Shown here one piece after another: positions 51,640 to 62,731 of a DNA stretch of 64,000 nucleotides (positions within the stretch are counted from its first letter, which is position 1; each line of letters starts with the position of its first letter). The stretch lies in assembly GCF_023217965.1 (NCBI RefSeq), contig NZ_JALPSC010000002.1:1054001-1118000 (forward strand). Direction: 5' to 3'. Under the pieces are notes generated by a model, which was not told the DNA's origin, searched no databases, and saw only the letters and a program-made list of their open reading frames with translations. The position numbers and the translations under genes were made by a program. The DNA is from Prevotella sp. E13-27 (GTDB taxonomy: Bacteria; Bacteroidota; Bacteroidia; Bacteroidales; Bacteroidaceae).

Positions 51640-52566
51640 TTATTTCTTATGTTCAATGTCTATTACGTTCAGTTCGTCAGCAAGAACGGTGTTTTCAAAC
51701 ACAGCCTTTGCCTCGTTCAAAAGTACATTCTCGTCAGTATATCGCGAGCTGTAGTGTCCTATGAGCAATTTTCCAACTTCTGCGTCGCGTGCCGTCAGAG
51801 CAGCCTGTCGCGCTGTCGAGTGACAATATTTCTCTGCCATCGCAAGATTATCGTCTGCATAGGTTGCCTCGTGATAGAGCAGGTCAACGCCCTTGATTGC
51901 TTCTGCAAGCTGCGGCATATACTTGGTGTCGCTGACATAGGCATAGGATCGTGGCTGTTCGGCAGGAAAGACGAATCGCTCGTTGGGTATCACTGTACCA
52001 TCACTGGCGATGAAGTCCTGTCCGTTCTTAATGTTCTGTATCTGCGACACAGGCACCTCAAAGCAGTCTATCATGTCGCGGCGTATGTGTGGCAGCGACG
52101 GTTTCTCGCGGAAGATGAAACCAGAGCAAGGAAGGCGGTGCTCCAATGGCAGAGTCTCTATGGTAAGCGAACGGTCTTCATAGATGACAGCCTGTTTGGT
52201 AGTGTCAATGGCGTGGAACTCTACTTCGTAGCCGAGGTCGCGACAGAATGTTGACATCATCTGAAGAAGAATTTTCTCCAACCCCTTGTCGGCATAGACA
52301 TGCATCTTTGCCGTTCGTCCGAGCAGCCCAATAGTGCTGAGCAGTCCTATCAGTCCGAAGCAGTGGTCGCCGTGCATGTGAGAGATGAAGATATGTCCTA
52401 GCTTCGCGAATGACAGCCCTGCGCGTCTCATCTGCAGTTGCGCACCTTCTCCGCAGTCAATCATAAACAGCTTGCCACGACAGTCCACCACCTGACATGT
52501 TGGCAGATGGTGCATCGTAGGCAATGCGCTTCCACATCCAAGTATGCTTAGACGAAATGGCTCCAT
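51640..52566 (-). CDS. rnz: Ribonuclease Z
   Basis: 308 residues. It removes 3' trailers from tRNA precursors. LGCGSALPTMHHLPTCQVV start, metal motif FISHMHGDHCFGLIGL, later DLLYHEATY and CHSTARQAALTA, and LIGHYSSRY, all as in RNase Z; the short flexible-arm region is present between. The lipoprotein gene ends 18 bases upstream. Confidence 0.96.
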   Translation of the reverse strand: MEPFRLSILGCGSALPTMHHLPTCQVVDCRGKLFMIDCGEGAQLQMRRAGLSFAKLGHIFISHMHGDHCFGLIGLLSTIGLLGRTAKMHVYADKGLEKILLQMMSTFCRDLGYEVEFHAIDTTKQAVIYEDRSLTIETLPLEHRLPCSGFIFREKPSLPHIRRDMIDCFEVPVSQIQNIKNGQDFIASDGTVIPNERFVFPAEQPRSYAYVSDTKYMPQLAEAIKGVDLLYHEATYADDNLAMAEKYCHSTARQAALTARDAEVGKLLIGHYSSRYTDENVLLNEAKAVFENTVLADELNVIDIEHKK

Positions 52567-52584
52567 ATTCTATGTGATGATAGA

Positions 52585-53277
52585 TTAAAAATACATGTCG
52601 GCTTCAGCGTCATCGTCGAGCTTCACATCCACATCGTCAAGTTCTTCGAAGTCGGGCACCTTTCCTGGGCGGTTAAATTCGAAGACCTGTTCTGAGTTGC
52701 GATATGACAGCGAGTCGTCAGATAGGAACAGAAGTGTGTACAGTTCGCTTTCCTCAAAGTCACCACCACCTTCTCTGACGCTGGTCAGTTCGAACTTTCC
52801 GTTTATCAAGCGCCAAGTCTTGTAGATTATCGATCCCTGGTTTATGCCTTCCACAATACCGCCGTCATGAATACTGAATCCCATGACTGAAGAGCCGTCA
52901 AGCGGATTCGGCATCACCCAGTCCCCCATGAGCACATTAAGGTTTACTAACCATTCTGCGCGATTCTTGGCATCGTTTGCGAGAACTGCCATTCTGTCAC
53001 CAATGGTAAAACCGCCAAACAATTTGTTGTTTTCCTCGGCATCCATGAGGTTAAGGTGAAGGGTGTCGCCATTGTCAGAAATGAGCTGCATCACGTGCAT
53101 TGTTGAACCATCACTGCAAACGCCATAGATTGTTGAGTCGCGACGCTGGCGCTCAACATTCTCAGCCCACTGGTTTCCATCTTCCGAATCACCTGACGTT
53201 GCAGATTTCTTCTCGCCACAGGCTACACACATGAGTGCAGCAAAAAAGGCAAATAGTATTATCTTTTTGTTCTTCAT
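52585..53277 (-). CDS. Lipoprotein, possibly DUF4738
   Basis: 230 residues. Lipobox MCVAC (Cys 20), an acidic spacer, then a mixed beta domain (HVMQLISDNGDTLHLNLMDAEENNKLFGGF…DRMAVLAND) and an acidic C-terminus (DVDVKLDDDAEADMYF). I recall a Bacteroidetes lipoprotein family DUF4738 of this kind, without certainty. Its ATG overlaps the mazG stop by four bases. Confidence 0.65.
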   Translation of the reverse strand: MKNKKIILFAFFAALMCVACGEKKSATSGDSEDGNQWAENVERQRRDSTIYGVCSDGSTMHVMQLISDNGDTLHLNLMDAEENNKLFGGFTIGDRMAVLANDAKNRAEWLVNLNVLMGDWVMPNPLDGSSVMGFSIHDGGIVEGINQGSIIYKTWRLINGKFELTSVREGGGDFEESELYTLLFLSDDSLSYRNSEQVFEFNRPGKVPDFEELDDVDVKLDDDAEADMYF

Positions 53278-54089
53278 AACTCTTGTTGTTTAGCTTCATT
53301 CCACAGGGCATCCATCTCTTCGAGAGTCATCTCCGTAAGCGGTTTTCCCACGCGGATGCTATGTTCTTCTATGTATGTGAAGCGACGAATGAACTTTGCA
53401 TTAGTCTTCTCAAGGGCATTGTCTGGATTGAGCTTGTAGAGGCGCGCTGCATTGATGAGCGAGAATAGAAAGTCGCCCAGTTCTGCTTCCTGCAACTCGC
53501 GGTTCTTGGCGTCGGATGGGTCTTTTCTCAGCTCTGCCTCAAGCTCGCCGAGTTCCTCTCTCACCTTGTCCCACACATCTTCTTTCTTCTGCCAGTCGAA
53601 GCCCACGTTGCGGGCCTTGTCCTGTATGCGGTATGCCTTGATGACACTGGGCAGGGCAGCAGGCACTCCTGAAAGCACACGCTTGTTACCGTCTTTCTCC
53701 TTCAGTTTTATCTGCTCCCAGTTCTGCAGCACTTGGTCGGCTGTCGTTGGGTTCTGGCTTGCCATCTGCTCTGTGTTGTAGATATGCGGATGGCGGAAGA
53801 TGAGCTTGTCGGTCTGCTTCTGAAGCACGTCGTAGATGTCGAACGCTCCGTGTTCCGATGCAATCTTTGCGTAGAAGCAGAGGTGCATCATCACGTCGCC
53901 CAGCTCTTTCATGGTATCATGCTCATCGCCACGGCTCAGTGCGTCGCAAAGCTCATAGGTCTCTTCTATTGTGTTGGGACGCAGGCTTTCATTGGTCTGT
54001 TTCCTGTCCCACGGACATTTTTCGCGCAGCTCATCGAGCACGTCGAGCAGTCGTCCGAAAGCCTGCATCTGTTCTTCTCGTGTATGCAT
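53274..54089 (-). CDS. mazG: Nucleoside triphosphate pyrophosphohydrolase MazG
   Basis: 271 residues, two MazG repeats. It cleaves (d)NTPs to monophosphates and pyrophosphate. First repeat: LREKCPWDRKQTNESLRPNTIEETYELCDAL…DEHDTMKELGDVMMHL (EExxE-12-28-ExxD). Second: VREELGELEAELRKD…EAELGDFLFSLINAAR. Coupled to the lipoprotein gene downstream by a four-base overlap. Confidence 0.95.
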   Translation of the reverse strand: MHTREEQMQAFGRLLDVLDELREKCPWDRKQTNESLRPNTIEETYELCDALSRGDEHDTMKELGDVMMHLCFYAKIASEHGAFDIYDVLQKQTDKLIFRHPHIYNTEQMASQNPTTADQVLQNWEQIKLKEKDGNKRVLSGVPAALPSVIKAYRIQDKARNVGFDWQKKEDVWDKVREELGELEAELRKDPSDAKNRELQEAELGDFLFSLINAARLYKLNPDNALEKTNAKFIRRFTYIEEHSIRVGKPLTEMTLEEMDALWNEAKQQEL

Positions 54090-54135
54090 TTTCAGTCTGT
54101 TGTTGCAACGAATTATTGTGTTTTCGTTATCGTTA

Positions 54136-56247
54136 TCACTTCTTCACCTCTTCCCATCTCATCACAGCACCGTTGCGGCGTGCTGGGTCGGCTCCCTTGA
54201 AGTCCATTGAGTATGGGCTGCCTGTTGTGGGACTCTTACCAACATAGGTATGAGTGCGTAGCGACATGAGCATGAACTCTCCGTCGAGATAGTCCTGCCA
54301 GAGGAACACCTCTGCCTTGCTGGCGTCATTGGTGAGGCGCACGTCGCCTGGCAGTCCGAGTCCTGACACCCACACATAGCGTCCGTCTTCACACTGGAGC
54401 GCTACGCATCCACGACCCTTGTCTATGAGTCGGAAGTGAGTTCGTGGTGAATTGTCGCGTCTGTCTGTGTCGTACATCAGTCCATGATCCAGAGCATTCA
54501 TGGGTCGGCCTGTGGCGAGGTTCACTATGCGTATGGTCTTTCCGTAAGGAATGTTCTGCGAGCGGTCTGCCTTTGGCTCTGCTACGGTGAAGTTGTCGAA
54601 CTCGGCATATCCGCCGTTCTTGCCGTTCTTGTTGAAAGCAAACAGAGCGTGGCGTGAGCCTTGGAAGGTAATGAGCTGGTATGACAGCTTCATAGTGTTT
54701 CCTACAGGATAGAAGTGCTCGCCATCGATGGAGTATGAGTACTCAGCCTGGTTCTCATCGTAGTTACCGAATACGCGCAGCCATATCTTTCCGTTTGCCA
54801 AGTCAATGGGAACGTTTACGGTGTCGTTATTTGCCTGTTCGAAGCAGCGCAGGGTGAGTGTCTTGCCGTCTTTCACCACTCCTATCCAAGAGCAAGGCAC
54901 ATTGATGTTTCCAAGACCTGCCACGTCGCCGTCTTTCATGCCTTTGGTATAGAGCTCCACGGTTGTCACGCTTGTAGGACCAATGACGCGCTGTGTCAGC
55001 GAGTTGCGAGACCACATGAGCTGGTCGGCAGGCATGGTGTTAAGTCTCAGGCGACCTCCCTTGAGAGCCCACATCTTGTCGTCAGGATTATGGTTCCACT
55101 GCCACACGCGTCCAAGTTTCTTGCCGTCAAAGTTCTCGTTGCGCTCGTAGGGGGCGTGAGCCACAGCATCCTGCTGAGCGACTTTGATGTTTGGCTTGAA
55201 CCAAGTGCGAGGAGCGCGTCCGAGGTTTCCCTCCAGTCCGAGGAATGGCCACCCGTCTTTCCATGTTATTGGAGCCAGCGTTGTGGTGCGTCCTATGGAG
55301 TGGAAGTCCATCATCAGCAGCGCCCACCACTGTCCGCTCTGGTCTTCCACTATACCGCCTTGATGTATGTTTGTGCATGCCGTAGCGTTCTTGTCGGCTG
55401 TAGGTATGCCGAACTTCGTTCCGTCGGGCATTATTCGTCCGCGAACCTGGGTGATGGGTGCTGCGTGGTAGCCGAAAGTCTCATCGGCTGTTATCACTAT
55501 CGTCTCATATGGTCCCCAGATGCTCTTCGAGCGCGAGCAGAGAGTGCGGCCGTTAGGCTTATAGTCGGTAGAGATGAGGTAGTACATGCCATTGATTTTA
55601 TACATGTGGTGGCCCTCGCCTACTGCGCTTCCCTTGGGAATGATTATGCGGTCGGTCTCTTCCTTGGGTCCGCTCATGTCGGGCTTAAGCTCCGTGCAGT
55701 GAACCTCACCATAGCCATGGATGGCATAAATCTTTCCGTCGTCGTCGAAATGAACTGCGAGGTCATAGATTTTTCCCTGCAGATTATGGTGTGTCCAGGG
55801 GCCGTGTATGTCTTTCGCCGTGTAGCACTGGAGCCCCTTGCCGTTGACATTAGAGAATACATAGAACTGTCCGTTGGCATAGCGGATGCATGGTGCCCAG
55901 ATGCCCTGTCCATAGACTTCCTTCTTGTTCTTCAGCGAGAAAGCGTCGTCGTTGAAGTCGAAGCGGTCGAAGCAGTAGCTGATGTTCTCCCAGTTAACAA
56001 GGTCCTTGGAGTGAAGAATCACGAGACCCGGAACAGAGTGCATCGTTGTGCCTGCCAGATAGTAGTCGTCGCCTACTCGCAGTATGTCGGGGTCGCTGAA
56101 CTCGTCGTAGAACAGAGGGTTTGTGAAGGTACCATTGCCATTGTCGGCAGTCCACGATGCGGTCTGAGCGTTGGCCGTAGTGCATGTCATTGCTGTCAAT
56201 GCAATAGCAATAGCACGGAGATTTCTGATTAGGGTTTTGTTTGTCAT
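54136..56247 (-). CDS. Secreted GH43 glycosidase with C-terminal beta domains
   Basis: 703 residues. Signal peptide (MTNKTLIRNLRAIAIALTAM…NAQ). Five-bladed propeller: base Asp in DEFSDPDILRVGDDYYLAG, second Asp in IYDLAVHFDDDG, acid Glu in GSAVGEGHHMYKI. A beta-sandwich (about 400-590; FDGKKLGRVWQWNHNPDD) and a trefoil-like C-terminus follow. The layout fits the subfamily of arabinofuranosidases/xylosidases acting on arabinoxylan, so it may serve with the GH10 xylanase. I start at 56247; earlier codons to 56361 include the -7 region at 56282-56274. Confidence 0.9.
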   Translation of the reverse strand: MTNKTLIRNLRAIAIALTAMTCTTANAQTASWTADNGNGTFTNPLFYDEFSDPDILRVGDDYYLAGTTMHSVPGLVILHSKDLVNWENISYCFDRFDFNDDAFSLKNKKEVYGQGIWAPCIRYANGQFYVFSNVNGKGLQCYTAKDIHGPWTHHNLQGKIYDLAVHFDDDGKIYAIHGYGEVHCTELKPDMSGPKEETDRIIIPKGSAVGEGHHMYKINGMYYLISTDYKPNGRTLCSRSKSIWGPYETIVITADETFGYHAAPITQVRGRIMPDGTKFGIPTADKNATACTNIHQGGIVEDQSGQWWALLMMDFHSIGRTTTLAPITWKDGWPFLGLEGNLGRAPRTWFKPNIKVAQQDAVAHAPYERNENFDGKKLGRVWQWNHNPDDKMWALKGGRLRLNTMPADQLMWSRNSLTQRVIGPTSVTTVELYTKGMKDGDVAGLGNINVPCSWIGVVKDGKTLTLRCFEQANNDTVNVPIDLANGKIWLRVFGNYDENQAEYSYSIDGEHFYPVGNTMKLSYQLITFQGSRHALFAFNKNGKNGGYAEFDNFTVAEPKADRSQNIPYGKTIRIVNLATGRPMNALDHGLMYDTDRRDNSPRTHFRLIDKGRGCVALQCEDGRYVWVSGLGLPGDVRLTNDASKAEVFLWQDYLDGEFMLMSLRTHTYVGKSPTTGSPYSMDFKGADPARRNGAVMRWEEVKK

Positions 56248-56273
56248 TATAGTTCCTGATTTTAAAAACGTTG

Positions 56274-56305
56274 GCAAAGTTACGAAAAAATGAGAGAAGT
56301 GCAAA
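56274..56305 (-). promoter_or_regulatory. Proximal promoter of the GH43 gene
   Basis: The minus strand reads TTTG (56305-56302), 19 bases, TAACTTTGC (56282-56274); about 20 bases of leader to the ATG at 56247. Confidence 0.7.
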
Positions 56306-56471
56306 AGGAAAACCAAGTTTTTCTTTTCACTTCCGAATGCAAAGTAAGTTCTGCGAAGCAAAAGTTACGAAAAGTCGGGCGAAACACAAAGAAACTTGTT
56401 TCTTTTTTGGCGAGACAGAGATGATTTTCATAGTGAAAGAGTTGTTTTAAAGGGTTTCAGACTGGTTGTTA

Positions 56472-56537
56472 GCGTTTTATTAGAACACTTCGCGCGTTTG
56501 GTTAGATCTCTCGCAGCGTTTGGCATAAACGCACTTG
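56472..56537 (+). repeat. Three 22-bp leader repeats, locus 4 (GH43 distal leader)
   Basis: Plus-strand units at 56472-56493 (GCGTTTTATTAGAACACTTC…), 56494-56515 (GCGTTTGGTTAGATCTCTCG…) and 56516-56537 (GCGTTTGGCATAAACGCACT…). The direction is opposite to the transcription of the gene behind the distal promoter, unlike loci 1-3. Confidence 0.7.
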
Positions 56538-56556
56538 AGCATCATTCAAATATACT

Positions 56557-56589
56557 GCAAAGGTACGAAAATAATAATGAAACACCAAA
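56557..56589 (-). promoter_or_regulatory. Distal promoter upstream of the GH43 gene
   Basis: The minus strand reads TTTG (56589-56586), 20 bases, TACCTTTGC (56565-56557). It would give a leader of about 300 bases, including the 22-bp repeats, before the GH43 start. Confidence 0.7.
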
Positions 56590-56655
56590 AATCGTTATAG
56601 CGTAACTTGCATATTTCTTTTATTCTTTGACATTTCGTCGTCTTGGCCCAAATCG

Positions 56656-56834
56656 TGACAATGACATCGTGACAACGTGACATTAAGGAATTTCATGATA
56701 CGCAAACTATAGTTAATAATAATATATAATATTATTATATATTATTATTATATATTCTTTCTTTCAATTTATCACTCTTAATCCTTCTTTATGTTGAATA
56801 TCCTTAATGTCACGATGTCACTTTGTCATTGTCA
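56656..56834 (-). repeat. Palindromic intergenic element, family A copy 2
   Basis: Inverted relative to 5458-5644. Words TGACANNN at 56656-56685, central hairpin with 17-bp perfect arms (56714-56730 and 56734-56750) around ATT, the asymmetric segment (complement of GATAAATTGAAAGAAAG) at about 56755-56775, and the words NNNTGTCA at 56805-56834. It begins 11 bases after the stop of the TonB receptor gene (which ends at 56846 on the minus strand). Confidence 0.8.
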
Positions 56835-56845
56835 CTATTTTATTA

Positions 56846-58960
56846 CTACATCTTGAACCTCATTCCTACCACAGCAGATATACCAGGCTGAGGCACATTG
56901 CCATAATCTACATAGCTGGTATTCAGCAAGTTATTAGCCTCCGCATAGAAAGAGCAATGCGATGACTGTGCCCATGAAAGACGAGCATCAACGATGCCGT
57001 AAGGCTTATAACTTTCGTAACTACCATCGAAAGTAGTGTAGCCTCCGACACGATTTTGCCATCGATAATAGATGTTCATGTCAAGTTTTTTGCTAAGATT
57101 CAGGTCACATTGAGCCGTAAACTTATGCTTCAGATACTCCAAAGCATACTGCGAAACAATGTTTTCGTACTCTTTTTTGTCTTGTTCCATGAAGTTGTAA
57201 GCAACCTTGAAAGAACGCAAAAAACGCTGAGATGGGAAGGCTTTTGCAGCATTAAGTAAAACAGAAGCTTCAAAGCCATAACTATTTATGCGAGTGAAGT
57301 TTACGCTTTTCCATTCAGCTTGTTTTCCTTTAGAAATGTCCATTATCCAGTCAATCAAATGACTGCCTTGATGATGATAAAAACTCACCTTCGATTCCAG
57401 CATTTCCGAGTCATATTTCACACCTAAATCCAAAGCTTTCATTTCTTCAGGCTTCAAATGAGGGTCGGCAGCATAGCCCTGAAGCTTGTAATACATCTCT
57501 GTGAACGACGGAAGTCGCATGGAAGAGTTGTATCCGGCAAAGATTTTTACCCCATTTCCAAGCTTATAACTCACGTCGATGCCTGGGTAAAAGCGCCACG
57601 ACATGTCGCTCTGAGTGCTTTTTGAAGCCACCACACCTGCTGAGACAACCAAGCGTTTAAGCAGTATATTATGCTCCAGATGTAGTGAAGTATTGGTGCG
57701 ACCAATGCCACGAGTATAGTCACGGTCTGTACCACCGATATGGTGATTATGAGCCAAAGGCTCGCCCAGATTACCACTCAAAAGCTCTTCACGACGCATC
57801 TCACCGCCAAAAGCAGTACGCCCAAGCGTCCAGTCGAGATAACTGTTGAGCGAAGCGCCATAGACATTGCAGAGATTATAGTTGAATTTCATCTTTTCGG
57901 GCTTGTCGCGATAGCCTTCATAGCGATCCTTGTGAAGATTCCAGTAAAGGGCAGGACGCAGATGCAGAGCGCCACGCTTATTCTCCCCTTGAACAGACGC
58001 CATCACCTTCGTAACGTGCTCATACTGGTCGTCGGCCTGCCATTTAGGCGAAGCATAAAACGTGCTTGAACCCCAGCCCTTATCGGCTATTCCGGCATAC
58101 CACGAACAGCTTACGGCATCGCTGTCAAACAAGCCCTGATAGAAAGCCTTGCTGCCACTGAAATCGGTATTCAAACCACCTGCTTGCGAACGACTGAAGC
58201 CATCGCTACGCTTGTAGCTGCCCGAGAGCTGATGAGAGAAAACAGAGGCGGAAGAAGACGTGACATTGGCCACAAACGAGGCCTTACCATAGCCGAAGGA
58301 CCCTCCTTCAAGCCCCACGTCGGCACTCGCAACAAGCGCCCTACCCTGCTGTGCATCAACGAGTTGTCGCTTCTCGTCAGTACGAGGTTGCGCACGGGTA
58401 ACAATGTTGATAGCACCAAGCAGCGACGAAGTGCCATAGGCACGACTCGCAGGTCCCTCAAGCACCTCAATGCGCACAATCTCGCTAAGCTCTACAGGCA
58501 GTTCCATGACATTATGGGCCGTCTGAGGGTCGCAGATATTAATACCGTTAAGGAGGATTGCAACTTGTTCCTGAGTTCCACCTCTGACGCTGATGTCCGT
58601 CTGGGCTCCAATTGCTCCACGCTGACGCACATCAATGCCTACAGCCAACTTCAACAAGTCATTAACACTTTGTACTGGCGCCGCCTGAATATCCTCACGG
58701 CTCAGTACAGTTACCATTCTCGCCGCCTGGCTCTGAGCCAACGGCGCTCGCGATCCGGTGACGCCTACGTCGTCGAGCCACACCTCACGCTGAACCCTTG
58801 CAGAATCGACACGCCACACTTCATCGCTGATGCTGTCGGCTTTTGCAGAGGAAAGCGTTGCCACGCTCAGCACGGAGATAATAACCTCGCGTCCGAGACA
58901 GGCAAAGAGAGAGTAGCCCTTCCGTTTGAACTGACGGAAGACGAGCACCTCACGCTTCAT
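56846..58960 (-). CDS. TonB-dependent outer-membrane receptor (BtuB-like)
   Basis: About 704 residues. Long signal of the Bacteroidetes kind (FRQFKRKGYSLFACLGREVI then ISVLSVATLSSAKA). The plug domain (about 60-185) shows VTVLSREDIQAAPVQSVNDLLKL, DISVRGGTQEQVAILLNGI and VRIEVLEGPASRAYGTSSLLGAINIVT. The rest is a 22-strand barrel ending in VVGMRFKM. No N-terminal carboxypeptidase-like domain and no SusD partner, so a vitamin or siderophore receptor is more likely than a glycan one. Starts at 58978 or 59005 are possible. Confidence 0.88.
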   Translation of the reverse strand: MKREVLVFRQFKRKGYSLFACLGREVIISVLSVATLSSAKADSISDEVWRVDSARVQREVWLDDVGVTGSRAPLAQSQAARMVTVLSREDIQAAPVQSVNDLLKLAVGIDVRQRGAIGAQTDISVRGGTQEQVAILLNGINICDPQTAHNVMELPVELSEIVRIEVLEGPASRAYGTSSLLGAINIVTRAQPRTDEKRQLVDAQQGRALVASADVGLEGGSFGYGKASFVANVTSSSASVFSHQLSGSYKRSDGFSRSQAGGLNTDFSGSKAFYQGLFDSDAVSCSWYAGIADKGWGSSTFYASPKWQADDQYEHVTKVMASVQGENKRGALHLRPALYWNLHKDRYEGYRDKPEKMKFNYNLCNVYGASLNSYLDWTLGRTAFGGEMRREELLSGNLGEPLAHNHHIGGTDRDYTRGIGRTNTSLHLEHNILLKRLVVSAGVVASKSTQSDMSWRFYPGIDVSYKLGNGVKIFAGYNSSMRLPSFTEMYYKLQGYAADPHLKPEEMKALDLGVKYDSEMLESKVSFYHHQGSHLIDWIMDISKGKQAEWKSVNFTRINSYGFEASVLLNAAKAFPSQRFLRSFKVAYNFMEQDKKEYENIVSQYALEYLKHKFTAQCDLNLSKKLDMNIYYRWQNRVGGYTTFDGSYESYKPYGIVDARLSWAQSSHCSFYAEANNLLNTSYVDYGNVPQPGISAVVGMRFKM

Positions 58961-59010
58961 AAAAACTGGTTTGTACATAAAAAAATTTTTTAACGAATTA
59001 CACAAAAAAA

Positions 59011-59052
59011 CCGTCCCTTTTGTGTAAAAAAGCCGTCTCTTTTGTGCAAAAA
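59011..59052 (+). repeat. Two-unit 22-bp repeat in the TonB receptor leader
   Basis: CCGTCCCTTTTGTGTAAAAA at 59011-59030 and CCGTCTCTTTTGTGCAAAAA at 59033-59052, 22 bases apart and differing at two positions. They lie between the expected mRNA start (about 59050) and the start codon. The sequence is unrelated to GCGTTTAG, but the spacing is the same. Confidence 0.6.
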
Positions 59053-59056
59053 CGGC

Positions 59057-60827
<1,771 letters not shown>

Positions 60828-60885
60828 AAACTTATTTCGGCACGGTTTTTGCTACATAACAGCAAAACAATTAAACAGCAAAACT

Positions 60886-61491
60886 ATGACAGAAAAAGAA
60901 GAATATACTCCACAAAGTGAGAGTGAAACCCAGAACATGAAAGAACAAGAAGAGAATTTGGAAAGCTCAGAATACTCAGAAGATTCTGAAATTTCAGAAA
61001 ACTCCGATAATTCAGAAAACTCTGAAACCCCAGAAGAGAAAGACCCGCTGGCAGCCGCTCAGGAAGAGATAGCCGACCTGAAGGACAAGTACCTGCGCCA
61101 GGTGGCAGAGTTCGACAACTACCGCAAACGTACGCTCAAAGAGCGCGCAGAGCTCATACTGAATGGCGGTGAGAAGGTCATCACCACCCTACTCCCTGTG
61201 CTCGACGACATGGAACGTGCTATAGAAAACGGCGCAAAGACCGACGATGTGGCTGTACTGCGCGAAGGTATTGAACTTATCTATCACAAGCTGACAAAGG
61301 TGCTCGAGGGTCACGGAGTAACGAAAATCGAAACCGAGAATGCCGACTTCGATACCGATGTACACGAGGCTGTGGCAATGGTTCCAGGCATGGGCGACGA
61401 CAAAAAAGGCAAAGTGATTGACTGCCTCACCCCGGGCTACAAACTCAACGACAAAGTAATTCGCCACGCCAAAGTTGCCGTTGGTCAGTAA
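60886..61491 (+). CDS. grpE: Nucleotide exchange factor GrpE
   Basis: 201 residues. Releases ADP from DnaK. The first 50 residues are very acidic with repeated SENS/SE words; then the coiled coil AQEEIADLKDKYLRQVAEFDNYRKRTLKE and the C-terminal beta domain with GVTKIETENADFDTDVHEAV, PGYKLNDKVIRHAKVAVG. It forms a pair with dnaJ 46 bases downstream; dnaK is not here. No heat-shock control element was recognised. Confidence 0.97.
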   Translation: MTEKEEYTPQSESETQNMKEQEENLESSEYSEDSEISENSDNSENSETPEEKDPLAAAQEEIADLKDKYLRQVAEFDNYRKRTLKERAELILNGGEKVITTLLPVLDDMERAIENGAKTDDVAVLREGIELIYHKLTKVLEGHGVTKIETENADFDTDVHEAVAMVPGMGDDKKGKVIDCLTPGYKLNDKVIRHAKVAVGQ

Positions 61492-61537
61492 AGTAAATAG
61501 TCAAATTGTGAAATAGTCAAATAGTCAAACAGACAGA

Positions 61538-62704
61538 ATGGCACAGAAAAGAGACTACTATGAGGTGCTGGGCGTTGAGAAAAACGCATCAGAAGACGAG
61601 ATAAAGAAGGCATACCGAAAAATTGCCATAAAATATCACCCAGACCGCAACCCTGGCGACAAAGAGGCAGAGGAAAAATTCAAGGAGGCTGCAGAAGCCT
61701 ACGATGTGCTCCACGACCCGAAGAAGCGTCAGCAGTATGACCAGTTCGGATTCAACGGTCCTATGGGCGGCGGATTCGACGGATTCGGAGGCGCTGCGAT
61801 GAACATGGACGACATCTTCTCAATGTTCGGCGACATCTTCGGAGGTCACGGCTTCGGAGGAGGATTCGGTGGCTTCGGAGGAGGCGGTGGACGCGGACGT
61901 CAGCAGATGCGCGGCGGAGACCTCAGACTGAAGGTTAAGCTCACGCTGGAAGAGATAAACAAAGGCGTGACGAAGAAGTTCAAAGTTCGCAAGGACATTG
62001 AGTGCAGCCATTGTCACGGAAGCGGTGCAGAGGGAGGTAGCGGAAAGGAGACCTGCCCCACATGTCACGGCTCGGGCGTCATCACCCACACCACACAGAG
62101 CATCTTCGGAATGATGCAGACCCAGGGCGTTTGTCCCACTTGTCACGGCTCAGGTGAGGTGATAAAGAACAAATGCCACGAATGCGGTGGCACCGGCGTG
62201 GTGAAAGGTGAAGAAGTGGTAGAGATAAACATACCTGCTGGCGTAGCCGAAGGAATGGTTATCAACGTGCCAGGCAAAGGCAACGCAGGACCAAACAACG
62301 GCATCAATGGCGACATACAGGTGTTCATAGAGGAAGAACCTAACGATACCTTCGTTCGCGATGGCAACGATCTCATATACAATCTGCTGCTCGACTTCCC
62401 CACAGCAGCACTCGGAGGCGAAGTGGATGTACCTACGATTGAAGGCTCAAAGCTGAAAATTAAGATTGAAAACGGAACACAACCTGGAAAAACGCTGCGA
62501 CTCAGAGGAAAAGGTCTGCCTGCAGTACAGGGCTATGGCAACGGACGTGGAGATCTCGTTGTGAACATCAGCGTTTACGTGCCAAAGACTCTGTCACGCG
62601 AAGAGAAGCAAATGCTGGAACAGATGAAGAACAGCGACAACTTCAAAGGCGACAAGCAGACACACGACTCAATATTCAAGCGTTTCAAGAACTACTTCTC
62701 TTGA
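61538..62704 (+). CDS. dnaJ: Chaperone DnaJ
   Basis: 388 residues. J domain with HPD ([10 protein letters not shown]), a Gly/Phe-rich segment (about 68-125), four zinc repeats ([32 protein letters not shown]) and the C-terminal substrate-binding domains ([21 protein letters not shown]). Complete class I (type A) J-protein working with DnaK and GrpE. Confidence 0.98.
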   Translation: MAQKRDYYEVLGVEKNASEDEIKKAYRKIAIKYHPDRNPGDKEAEEKFKEAAEAYDVLHDPKKRQQYDQFGFNGPMGGGFDGFGGAAMNMDDIFSMFGDIFGGHGFGGGFGGFGGGGGRGRQQMRGGDLRLKVKLTLEEINKGVTKKFKVRKDIECSHCHGSGAEGGSGKETCPTCHGSGVITHTTQSIFGMMQTQGVCPTCHGSGEVIKNKCHECGGTGVVKGEEVVEINIPAGVAEGMVINVPGKGNAGPNNGINGDIQVFIEEEPNDTFVRDGNDLIYNLLLDFPTAALGGEVDVPTIEGSKLKIKIENGTQPGKTLRLRGKGLPAVQGYGNGRGDLVVNISVYVPKTLSREEKQMLEQMKNSDNFKGDKQTHDSIFKRFKNYFS

Positions 62705-62731
62705 TATGAGTGTTGATAAATACAAACCATC

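Noticed and set aside
58961..59056. Cobalamin riboswitch before the BtuB-like receptor
   Set aside because: The leader from the predicted transcript start is only about 90 bases and shows a two-unit direct repeat, not the B12-box or the long folded aptamer.
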